A stretch of 7,575 bases of DNA, taken from the NCBI GenBank assembly GCA_947463775.1, contig CANHVD010000261.1, positions 1-7,575 on the forward strand. The letters run 5' to 3'. A program made the position numbers and the translations under genes. The notes under the pieces were generated by a model. The model saw only the letters and a list, made by a program, of their open reading frames with translations. It had not been told where the DNA came from and made no database searches. Source of the DNA: Planctomycetaceae bacterium. GTDB lineage: Bacteria > Planctomycetota > Planctomycetia > Planctomycetales > Planctomycetaceae. Of this stretch, positions 1 through 6,626 are shown in pieces; position 1 is the stretch's first letter, and every line of letters starts with the position of its first letter.

Positions 1-564
1 CGCAAGTCCATCCAGTCCATCCGTGAGATTCACGGCATTCGAAACTGAAATGATGACTAAGGCGGCCCACGGGATATACAGCCAATCGATCGACTCGGGC
101 AGCCATCCGGATAAGGACAACCGCGAGTTGCAGGGACCGATTCGAAAGAAGAAAAGAAAAACAGCGGCCGTGAGAGCAATCAATGTCTGTGCAGATAGCT
201 TTTGTCGAACCGTCAGTCCTTTTTTTGTTGTCGTGGCTTTGATCCAGTCGTCGATCGCGCCGACAAGACACAGTGTCAATGCTGTGAGGCTGATGATGAT
301 TGTCGGCTCTGCGGAGACTGCCGTTGTCGTGAACAAACTGGTCATGAAGGCCAGTAAGATAAGAACACCGCCCATTGTGGGCGTCTGCCGCTTTGATGCA
401 TGCAGAGCATCAAGCGTGGCTGAATCACTGGCGATTCGTTCGCGTAATCGTAATCTCAGCAGGCGAATGACGAATGGTCCGACGACTACAGAGACGACGA
501 TCGCTATGGCCGCGGCGAACAATGGTTGTTGCAGTAATCCAAAATTGATGGAAGCCTGAGTCAC
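1..564 (-). CDS. mraY: Phospho-N-acetylmuramoyl-pentapeptide-transferase, N-terminal part (3' end beyond left edge)
   Basis: MraY is an integral membrane enzyme that joins UDP-MurNAc-pentapeptide to undecaprenyl phosphate, giving lipid I, the first membrane step of peptidoglycan synthesis. I translated the minus strand by hand and obtained 188 codons with no stop up to the window edge. Family hallmarks appear in order: transmembrane segment 1 at about residues 15-36; TPTMGG at 61-66, preceded by the usual H55 and K58; transmembrane segments 2 and 3 at about 67-87 and 88-104; GAIDDWIK, with the acidic pair D105-D106 and K109; KKGLTVRQK ending at K122; and NAVNLTDGLDGLA from residue 176. The N terminus is short, like Gram-positive MraY, without the longer E. 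coli-type extension. The start is GTG at 564-562. It is the only ATG, GTG or TTG codon between the upstream in-frame TGA (603-601) and the first membrane segment. Gln60 replaces the usual Gly before TPTMGG. The upstream neighbour is the propeller gene, not murF, so the usual dcw order is absent on this side. The identification is certain; the start is probable. Confidence 0.95.
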   Translation of the reverse strand, partial: MTQASINFGLLQQPLFAAAIAIVVSVVVGPFVIRLLRLRLRERIASDSATLDALHASKRQTPTMGGVLILLAFMTSLFTTTAVSAEPTIIISLTALTLCLVGAIDDWIKATTTKKGLTVRQKLSAQTLIALTAAVFLFFFRIGPCNSRLSLSGWLPESIDWLYIPWAALVIISVSNAVNLTDGLDGLA

Positions 565-672
565 AATAGGGTGCCCCCAAAAAAAAGGGACAGGCCCCCA
601 TCACGGTCGCTTTTCCCCGTGATTCCGGGATCTCTGCGGGAGCCGGTCTCGGTTTCTCTGAGCGTTCCAGGA
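565..672. other. Intergenic spacer between the propeller gene and mraY, with a possible dispersed palindromic repeat
   Basis: This 108-bp gap holds the hairpin and T8 tract listed separately. The plus-strand text at 571-600 is a run of C, eight A, then GGGACAGG and another run of C. The two C/G-rich flanks make it imperfectly palindromic: GTCCC at 590-586 can pair with GGGGC at 577-573 around the T tract, with one G-U pair. From memory, GGGACAGG-type motifs next to homopolymer runs recur between genes in several bacterial groups as REP-like repeats. I could not search for other copies, so the repeat assignment is inference. A second short stem, CCCG (616-619) with CGGG (626-629), overlaps one arm of the main hairpin, so the two stems exclude each other. 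The G run at 578-574 lies 9 nt before the mraY GTG and is the only candidate ribosome-binding sequence, a poor one. Confidence 0.35.
579..623 (-). terminator. Hairpin followed by G/C-rich stretch and T8 tract (possible terminator or attenuator)
   Basis: On the minus strand, about 50 nt after the propeller gene's TAA, there is a perfect 7-bp stem: ATCACGG at 623-617 pairs with CCGTGAT at 606-600 around a 10-nt loop. Next comes GGGGGCCTGTCCC and then eight T residues (586-579). The T tract is separated from the stem by 13 nt, so this is not a textbook Rho-independent terminator unless the G/C-rich stretch itself pairs. A weak GGG/CCC pairing directly before the T tract is possible. The T tract ends only 14 nt before the mraY GTG, so complete termination here would leave mraY without a leader. 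An attenuator, or a repeat element that happens to sit here, fits equally well. Confidence 0.4.
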
Positions 673-3600
673 TTAATCTCGAGACTCCGCCTTGATCGTA
701 ATGATTGCATCACGAGCGATTACATCAATCTGTTTTCGATCCGCACTGTGTACACACCGAAGTGGTCGTGAAGAAGAAATCGATGGCTCAGCGGCAAGGA
801 TATTCCCCGTGGCAATATCCACAAGTTGCAGCTTCAGGGTGAGATTGCGTTTCTCGTTAGGCTGCAGTTCATCAACGGGTGGCTGACTCCACATCAACAT
901 GACATCGGTTGGCGCACCATGAATTTCGGGGATAGAAGTTTCCTGAAGCGGCATCGTCCATTTGACTGCACCAGTGTTCGGATCGAGGCATAGGAGTGGT
1001 CCACCATGCATTCGGGGATCTCTTAGGCGAAAGCTGCCTTCAAGAGAGCGAATTACGAATTCTCTTTGCTCTTCAAGCCCCACAAAAAGCTGCCCGTGTC
1101 GTTCGAAGGCGGTCAATCCAAATACGATTCCGGTCTTGATGTGAGACGCGGCTGGTGTGCGAAACACGACTTTGCCGGCAATCGTATCTAACAGGACAAT
1201 TTCAAAATCTGAAGTGACGGTGACAACACGTCCGTCGCTCAGTACTTGAAACATACTGTCGGGATTGTGACGTCCAAGAATAATAGGGTCGCTGTTCTGC
1301 AATGCATCAAGACCTGTGCCGCCATCAAACAAGTGCAGTTGCGAATTACTATCCGGAAACAGCAGGCAACGTCCCACGGTTACGGCGTCGCTGATTCGTC
1401 CGATTGAGAGCCGTCCAGTGCCGAGTGATTTGCCATCCCGCGTGCTGAATCGTTCATAGCTGGAGAGATCAGTTCCCATCACAACCGTCGTACTATGATC
1501 GCCGAAGATTCTTTGGACACCCGGGATTGGGCGAGTGGCAGGAGATAGCCGAAGTCGTCTGACCCAAAGGTCCTGTCCGGTCAGAGGATGAGTACAGTGC
1601 AGTTCGTCTCGATAGTGCCAGACAAAATGGTCGGCCCCGAGTGGTCCGAATTCAATCATGGAGTTATCAACTTCGGACTTCGCCAGCCGTCGGTTCCACA
1701 GGACGGTTGCTTTGTCCGGCACGATGCAGGAGACCATCGTAATTTGTTCGGCACCGGCGAACGGAACAAGCCCCGGAGTTGTTACGCCATTCGACAAGGC
1801 GCGATATCCAATGGTGTTGCGGTGGAAAGCAAACGGCAGCGGAACTCGGTCACGCAAACTGCCATCATTCATGTCAACAGAGACCAGTTCAGGCATATTT
1901 CCCGGTCCGTCAACAAGAAAGAACTTCGGCCGAATCCAGGTCGGTAAATTGCTGATCCACAGTCCCTTCTCGACACGCTGCATATCCCAATCGGTGACGC
2001 ACAGGCTCTGCGTCGACTCGAAGGCGACATTACGTGCATTCTCTGAAGTCAGGCCCGGTAGAGTTGTCAACTTTACGACGGGCTCTGCCAGTGCTGATGC
2101 AGCCTTTCCCGGATCGTCTACTAGTCCTGCGATTACGTCACGCTGCCGAAGTTCGGTCAGTATCTTTTTGGGCAGCGGGGAATTGGAGATGCTCTGCCAA
2201 CTGATGGCTACCGTCTCGGCTGAAGAAAAATCTCCGGTCCTGATCAATTGTTCGATGAGTTCGCTGCGTCGCTGATCTGAGCTGATCTGATTTGGAAACA
2301 ATGTTAAGTTTGCTGCCAGTTGGCGGCGTTTCGGGATTGAAAGTGAAGCAGAATCGCCACTATCAGCGAAAGGCAGCGATCCGGATTCTTCAAGCAACAG
2401 TTCCGGTCTGACACTCCAGCCATCGGTAATCGTGACCGCTTTGTGCCACTCTGGAAATTCAGAAAGCTGCTGAATGTCATCCGCACTCAGTGAATTCTCG
2501 GGATTATTGAGAACTGTCAGGACGGCTGCACGAACCTGCTGCTCAGAACTCAGGTTCAACAGAGGAAGCAGCTCTGCTCGTTCCGGACTGATCAATGTCT
2601 GAGGACTTGTGTTGTTGCCCGACTCCATCGACTGAACGATTCTGGCGGCCCAATCCTGAAGAATGAGTTCTCCCAGATATCTCTCAAATGGTTCTCTGAG
2701 TTCTTCGTCGTCTGCGTCTGTTGTATTGCCTGTTCCGCTGGTCGCAATGTTGGCGGCTGACTTCAGAGTTTCGATAGCAAGTTGATCGTCACCGTTGATC
2801 AGCAGCGCCTGGATCCTGGTCAATACCTTAGCAGATGTTTCACGGGTTATAGGGTCCTGCAACGGGATTGTTTTTGGCAGCGAGTCCGATCGAGGGAACA
2901 CAGCGAGCGAAACGGGAGTTGATGCGTAAACATACTCATCATCACTTGTAATCGCCCCGAATTGCAGTGACGCATCGGATGGCAGGAAAGTTGGTCGCTG
3001 CCGAACGATCGTGCCGTCGTCCGTGTTAACGGAAAGCACATGACCATCAGCCTGCGGAATCAGACAGCGACGACCGCGACATTCCGCGCGGCCGGATGTT
3101 CGCATAATTGCCACGACCCAGTTCTGATCTCCTGTCTTCAGGCTGACGCTTCGGCAATGACGTTCACCAACCAGAATCGCCTGACCATTGGTAATTCCAG
3201 CGACGTAATAGTCCGGGCTGCCACCAGTATCACCCGGCCCGAATGCTCTTCGAGAAACACTCCAGATAATTTCGCCAGTCTCTGCATTGATCCCATGAAG
3301 TCTTTGAGATCGAGTGTCTGTGCAGACGATGACGCCATCACCGGTCATCGGCAGCAGGACACATGGAGATTCGATCTGCAAATCCTCGTCGACACCTGAC
3401 TGCCAGCGAAAACCTCGATTCTGTTGAGGCGACTCGTCGTCGCGAATGGCAGTAGCCCACAGCAGTTGACCGTCGAAGGCTCGTGCTGCAATCATGATCC
3501 CGGAAGGAAGCGAACAGATGACTGAGTCACCGGCCACCATGCAGACTGAAGTGGTGCGAACAGGATTCGCGCCATCCTGGTAGCGGCTCATCAGATCATC

Positions 3601-5382
3601 AGAAAACGTCAGCGGCTGCTGCCAGATAATGTCGCCTGTTCCTCGCCGCAGGCAGTTCAGCCATTGCAGGTCTCTAAACATTGACGGCACAAAAAGCAGT
3701 TCACCGAGGCCCACAGGAGGAGCCTGAAAGCGATGACCATTCAACGTCAGAGCCGCCTGACTGCTACCGGAGCTCGCTCCTGCGTGCTCCACTGGCTGTG
3801 TTACCGACGGCTGCGATTGCGACGCCTGAGTTTGACTCGCATTGTTTGTAGCAGTACTCGATAAAGACGGTGCTGCTGAGTTTGAAGGACTTCCAAACAG
3901 GCTTCTTTCACTTGGGGGCTCGGCTTGCATCGGCAGGTAACCGAATTTCGATTGATCACCAGCGATCCATGCCACGCTTGGCACACCCTCCGGCTTTGCT
4001 TTGCGGAGCGCGACAATCCGAGTTGCCTGAGGAGCCTCTGCTAGTGCCGTTGGATCAGTTTGAGGTCCCCCAAGTCGCAAACGTCCGCGAGGGCGGAGGC
4101 CGTTCTCTGCCAACTCTGGGTCAGGTGAAAAGAAGTTGAAGCGATCGATCAAATACAGAAACTCATCGTCGCTGGACATCAGGCCAAATGCCGCGAGTCC
4201 ATTGAAAATTCCCGGTTCATCAACAGTGCCGCCGCGGAATCGCAGATTGTCTGCATCACCCTCGTGAGAGTTGTTGATGCTCTCCTCACGATCAAACGTC
4301 TGCGTGGGCATTGTCCACTTCTGTCGACCAGTGGATTTTTCGAAAGCAATAACACGAAATGGGGTCCGGATAATCAGGCTGTTGTCCCACAGTACGGGAC
4401 GCCAGTTTCTGAAATCACTGAAGGACTGTGCAGAACCCGGAATCATCGACTCCAACGCGTTGCCTGCCTGAGGTTGCGGGAGGCCCGGAAAACTCCAGAT
4501 GTCTTCGGCCCATGTCCACACGGCTTTGGGCCACGGAGGTGAAATGGTTCCAGCGTCTTCGACGGTTGATAGGGAAAGCCTGGTTGTAGAGTCAGTCGCG
4601 GCATTGTGCCGATTCGGAATAATGTCAGCACTACTTGTAAGTTCGATACCCAATTTTTCCAACAATGACTTCGACCTGTTGCGGACGGACTCTTCGTGGA
4701 TCGTGCCTGCATAGTCGGCAGTCATTTGCCGCAATCGCTGTTCAACATCCCGGCGGCGTCCACTCAGGAAGTCTGCTGTCAGACTCAGAATCGCGGCTCG
4801 AGTTCCGGACTCTGTGAGCGGAAAACTGCGGGCGACCTCCGACAGAGCAGATCGGTTCCCTGATGTTATCGCCTGATGAAAGTTTGAATCTGCGAGGACA
4901 GTCATGGACTGCATCCACTGCTTCTGCGCGGAGTGATCAGCTGTCACTAAACGACGAAGTGCCTGCTGCCGGACTCCGGAGGGTTTGGAGGTCTTCGGAT
5001 CAATGCGAAAGACATCGGTCGGATAGGCAAAGATCTGCTGCAACGCTTCGAGAGATTCACTCGTGAAGAGACCATCTGCGCCAGTGCGAATTGATTGCAG
5101 CAGGAGTTCCTGTTCACGAACTCGAATGAGGTTCTCAGCCAGGATTTGCGCAGGGCCGTGCTTTTCAATCAGTGCGCTCTCATTGCTTTCATCGCCGGTT
5201 TCGTCGGCAGCAAACGAGCCCACTATTGATGCGAAAAACACTGCTGGGCAGAGCACGAATGCACACAGTACTGTGACGGCAATCCACATCCCGGACAGCC
5301 ATCGATACTTGCGACCGCAGTCACCAGTTGTTGATGTGGCTCGGGCTACTCTGGAAAAGATGAGTGGTACGGTCTTCGTCAT
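673..5382 (-). CDS. Giant secreted PQQ-like beta-propeller repeat protein (BamB/quinoprotein-like fold), 1569 residues
   Basis: This is a predicted exported protein of unknown specific role. A basic 30-residue n-region (R24, K25, R27) precedes a hydrophobic stretch at about 32-54 and a plausible signal-peptidase site, SFA|AD, after residue 58. Residues 70-245 look alpha-helical and tetratricopeptide-like. PQQ-type blade signatures (hydrophobic strand, then TGxxxW or a variant) follow at about 344-356, 574-587, 629-642, 695-707, 745-755 and 782-794, forming a first propeller. A Ser/Gln/Ala/Thr-rich linker (about 494-545) interrupts it. Residues 850-1100 are again helical and contain no blades. 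A second propeller has signatures near 1260-1273, 1308-1318, 1349-1358, 1396-1407, 1463-1475 and 1518-1529. Such repeats occur in BamB and in quinoprotein dehydrogenases, but I see no dehydrogenase active site, so cofactor binding is not implied. The ATG at 5382 is the first canonical start after the in-frame stop at 5544-5542; its ribosome-binding site is weak. It is much longer than BamB (about 390 residues). The fold is well supported; the role is unknown. Confidence 0.9.
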   Translation of the reverse strand: MTKTVPLIFSRVARATSTTGDCGRKYRWLSGMWIAVTVLCAFVLCPAVFFASIVGSFAADETGDESNESALIEKHGPAQILAENLIRVREQELLLQSIRTGADGLFTSESLEALQQIFAYPTDVFRIDPKTSKPSGVRQQALRRLVTADHSAQKQWMQSMTVLADSNFHQAITSGNRSALSEVARSFPLTESGTRAAILSLTADFLSGRRRDVEQRLRQMTADYAGTIHEESVRNRSKSLLEKLGIELTSSADIIPNRHNAATDSTTRLSLSTVEDAGTISPPWPKAVWTWAEDIWSFPGLPQPQAGNALESMIPGSAQSFSDFRNWRPVLWDNSLIIRTPFRVIAFEKSTGRQKWTMPTQTFDREESINNSHEGDADNLRFRGGTVDEPGIFNGLAAFGLMSSDDEFLYLIDRFNFFSPDPELAENGLRPRGRLRLGGPQTDPTALAEAPQATRIVALRKAKPEGVPSVAWIAGDQSKFGYLPMQAEPPSERSLFGSPSNSAAPSLSSTATNNASQTQASQSQPSVTQPVEHAGASSGSSQAALTLNGHRFQAPPVGLGELLFVPSMFRDLQWLNCLRRGTGDIIWQQPLTFSDDLMSRYQDGANPVRTTSVCMVAGDSVICSLPSGIMIAARAFDGQLLWATAIRDDESPQQNRGFRWQSGVDEDLQIESPCVLLPMTGDGVIVCTDTRSQRLHGINAETGEIIWSVSRRAFGPGDTGGSPDYYVAGITNGQAILVGERHCRSVSLKTGDQNWVVAIMRTSGRAECRGRRCLIPQADGHVLSVNTDDGTIVRQRPTFLPSDASLQFGAITSDDEYVYASTPVSLAVFPRSDSLPKTIPLQDPITRETSAKVLTRIQALLINGDDQLAIETLKSAANIATSGTGNTTDADDEELREPFERYLGELILQDWAARIVQSMESGNNTSPQTLISPERAELLPLLNLSSEQQVRAAVLTVLNNPENSLSADDIQQLSEFPEWHKAVTITDGWSVRPELLLEESGSLPFADSGDSASLSIPKRRQLAANLTLFPNQISSDQRRSELIEQLIRTGDFSSAETVAISWQSISNSPLPKKILTELRQRDVIAGLVDDPGKAASALAEPVVKLTTLPGLTSENARNVAFESTQSLCVTDWDMQRVEKGLWISNLPTWIRPKFFLVDGPGNMPELVSVDMNDGSLRDRVPLPFAFHRNTIGYRALSNGVTTPGLVPFAGAEQITMVSCIVPDKATVLWNRRLAKSEVDNSMIEFGPLGADHFVWHYRDELHCTHPLTGQDLWVRRLRLSPATRPIPGVQRIFGDHSTTVVMGTDLSSYERFSTRDGKSLGTGRLSIGRISDAVTVGRCLLFPDSNSQLHLFDGGTGLDALQNSDPIILGRHNPDSMFQVLSDGRVVTVTSDFEIVLLDTIAGKVVFRTPAASHIKTGIVFGLTAFERHGQLFVGLEEQREFVIRSLEGSFRLRDPRMHGGPLLCLDPNTGAVKWTMPLQETSIPEIHGAPTDVMLMWSQPPVDELQPNEKRNLTLKLQLVDIATGNILAAEPSISSSRPLRCVHSADRKQIDVIARDAIITIKAESRD

Positions 5383-5394
5383 GACCGTAGCTTG

Positions 5395-5405
5395 CCGAAA
5401 TTCGG
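5395..5405. promoter_or_regulatory. 11-bp palindrome beside an A/T tract, just upstream of the propeller gene start
   Basis: CCGAA-A-TTCGG is a perfect 5-bp inverted repeat with one central base. On the coding (minus) strand it is preceded by seven T residues (5412-5406) and followed 12 nt later by the ATG. It could be an operator half-site pair or a small leader hairpin overlapping the ribosome-binding region. A palindrome this short can also arise by chance. The T tract lies before the stem in the direction of transcription, so it is not a terminator for the minus strand. Confidence 0.2.
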
Positions 5406-5606
5406 AAAAAAATAACAGTGAGACTTGGGCGGCGACGTCCGAGGAATGCAGTGAAGCGGAAAAAACGTAATGGATGGCGTTGCCGCTCTTGCAATCGAGC
5501 GTCCTTAGCTGCTGCCAGCCTCGAGCGGCGTATTGAAACAGTCACCGTGCCGCTTGTAGTGCTGGCTTCAGCCGGTATTCCATTGGATATTTGGGCAACA
5601 ATTCTG

Positions 5607-5635
5607 ATTAAAGTCGGCACTACGCACGAAATCAA
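5607..5635 (-). promoter_or_regulatory. Candidate sigma70-type promoter for the propeller gene
   Basis: On the minus strand, TTGATT (5635-5630, four of six matches to TTGACA) and TTTAAT (5612-5607, five of six matches to TATAAT) are separated by exactly 17 bp. The site begins 16 bp after the rluA stop codon, where a new transcription unit would be expected, given the 269-bp gap to the next gene. Transcription would start near 5600 and give a leader of roughly 215-220 nt. A match of this quality can occur by chance in a gap of this size, and planctomycete promoter consensus sequences are not well defined. Confidence 0.35.
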
Positions 5636-5651
5636 CTGGTCTTAGGCCGTT

Positions 5652-6611
5652 TCAGGACAGCGAATCGGCCAGCGCCCAGAAATCGGGTGGTGGCGAAGTT
5701 CGAAACTGCATCCATTCCCGAAGAATGGGGTGAAAGAATCCAAGAGACGCGGCGTGCAATGCATGTCGCTCTTCAGTTGGATCATCGCCATCAAATCTCG
5801 GAGCCTGTTTGATTGTGCCATGCGGACCGTAATATTCGTCGCCCAGAATCGGATGACCGATGTGAGACAGGTGCACTCGAATCTGATGATTGCGTCCGGT
5901 AAACAGAACACACTCAACCATCGAGTAACGTTCAAATCTTTCGACGACGGTGGCTCGAGTCTTCGCAGGCCTCGCGTTCTTTGCGTCCGCCCGCGCCGAC
6001 ATCAGAACGCTGTTACCGCCAGGACGTTGTCCTATCGAAAACTCCAGCGTGCGGGTTTCAAAATCTGGACAACCTTCAATCAGGGCCACGTACGACTTGG
6101 ATAACTTCCCCTGCTGGAAGTCGATCGACAAAAGTCGATGAGCCAAATGCTCCTTGGCCGTGACAATCAGGCCACTGGTCATGCGATCCAGGCGGTGCAC
6201 GACACCGGGCCGAAGAAGTCCTCTGAGGGCAGTCTGCCGATCCAGATGACTCTGGAGGACATTGGACAGAGTTCCATCCTGAAAATCTCCCACCGGATGT
6301 GCAACAAGGCCGGCGGGTTTATCGACAACAATCAGCCATGGATCTTCGTAAACAACTGAGACCGGGATCGGTTCCGGATCCAGCAATTTGTCAGGAGGTT
6401 CAACCAGTCGAAGTGATACTCGTTGTCCGCGGAAAACCCTGTCTTCAGGAGCTGCAGGTTGATCATCGATCTTCGCGAGACCGGCCGTTACCATTCGATT
6501 AATGCGCCACGACGTATAGTTGCGCAGATGTTTCGAAAGGAACGAGTCGATTCGAACCCCTGAAAGATAGGCTTCGACAATGCACTCAATAGTCAGTGGA
6601 ATTTCAGACAT
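5652..6611 (-). CDS. RluA-family RNA pseudouridine synthase, 319 residues
   Basis: This enzyme isomerises specific uridines to pseudouridine in structured RNA. Bacterial relatives RluA, RluC and RluD act on 23S rRNA, and RluA also on some tRNAs, in the cytoplasm. An N-terminal S4-type RNA-binding domain covers about residues 13-67, starting at RIDSFLSKHL. The catalytic domain carries the conserved motif HRLDRMTSGL at 139-148, with nucleophile D142. KSYVALIEG follows, then GRNHQIRVHL at 239-248, where Asn replaces the usual Thr of GRTHQIR, and HPILGD at about 253-258. The order S4 then catalytic domain, and the length, match RluC/RluD-type enzymes. I give no symbol because the target uridine cannot be read from the sequence. 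I chose the ATG at 6611. A TTG three codons earlier (6620) would give 322 residues and lies closer to the upstream stop; neither has a clear Shine-Dalgarno sequence. The previous gene ends 15 nt upstream, so translation is probably coupled or at least operonic. Confidence 0.93.
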   Translation of the reverse strand: MSEIPLTIECIVEAYLSGVRIDSFLSKHLRNYTSWRINRMVTAGLAKIDDQPAAPEDRVFRGQRVSLRLVEPPDKLLDPEPIPVSVVYEDPWLIVVDKPAGLVAHPVGDFQDGTLSNVLQSHLDRQTALRGLLRPGVVHRLDRMTSGLIVTAKEHLAHRLLSIDFQQGKLSKSYVALIEGCPDFETRTLEFSIGQRPGGNSVLMSARADAKNARPAKTRATVVERFERYSMVECVLFTGRNHQIRVHLSHIGHPILGDEYYGPHGTIKQAPRFDGDDPTEERHALHAASLGFFHPILREWMQFRTSPPPDFWALADSLS

Positions 6612-6626
6612 CAGAACCAATGGCAG

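Larger units (their letters stand above)
5383..5651. other. Intergenic region between rluA and the propeller gene; probable 5' leader
   Basis: This is the longest gap in the window, at 269 bp. It holds the candidate promoter near its upstream end and the small palindrome near its downstream end. The minus-strand frame of the propeller gene stays open back to a TGA at 5544-5542, but it contains no ATG, GTG or TTG before the annotated start. I found no strong terminator after rluA: only short stems such as TTGC/GCAA and GGCT/AGCC. I recognise no riboswitch or RNA gene. Short reading frames cross the gap on both strands, but none has convincing protein character. Confidence 0.5.

Noticed and set aside
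23..559. Plus-strand reading frame of 178 codons
   Set aside because: It lies entirely opposite mraY, whose minus-strand translation carries TPTMGG, GAIDDW and NAVNLTDGLDG. The plus-strand product has no recognisable features.
1658..2275. Plus-strand reading frame of 205 codons
   Set aside because: It is antisense to the propeller gene, which codes continuously through the region, and its product has no domain-like features.
5321..5635. Minus-strand reading frame of 104 codons across the rluA-propeller gap
   Set aside because: It starts at a TTG, overlaps the start of the propeller gene in another frame, has a basic unstructured composition and no ribosome-binding site. It is most likely not a gene.
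6612..6620. TTG at 6620 as the start of the pseudouridine synthase
   Set aside because: It is possible, but an ATG three codons later gives the same domain content, and neither site has a stronger ribosome-binding sequence. ATG is preferred.
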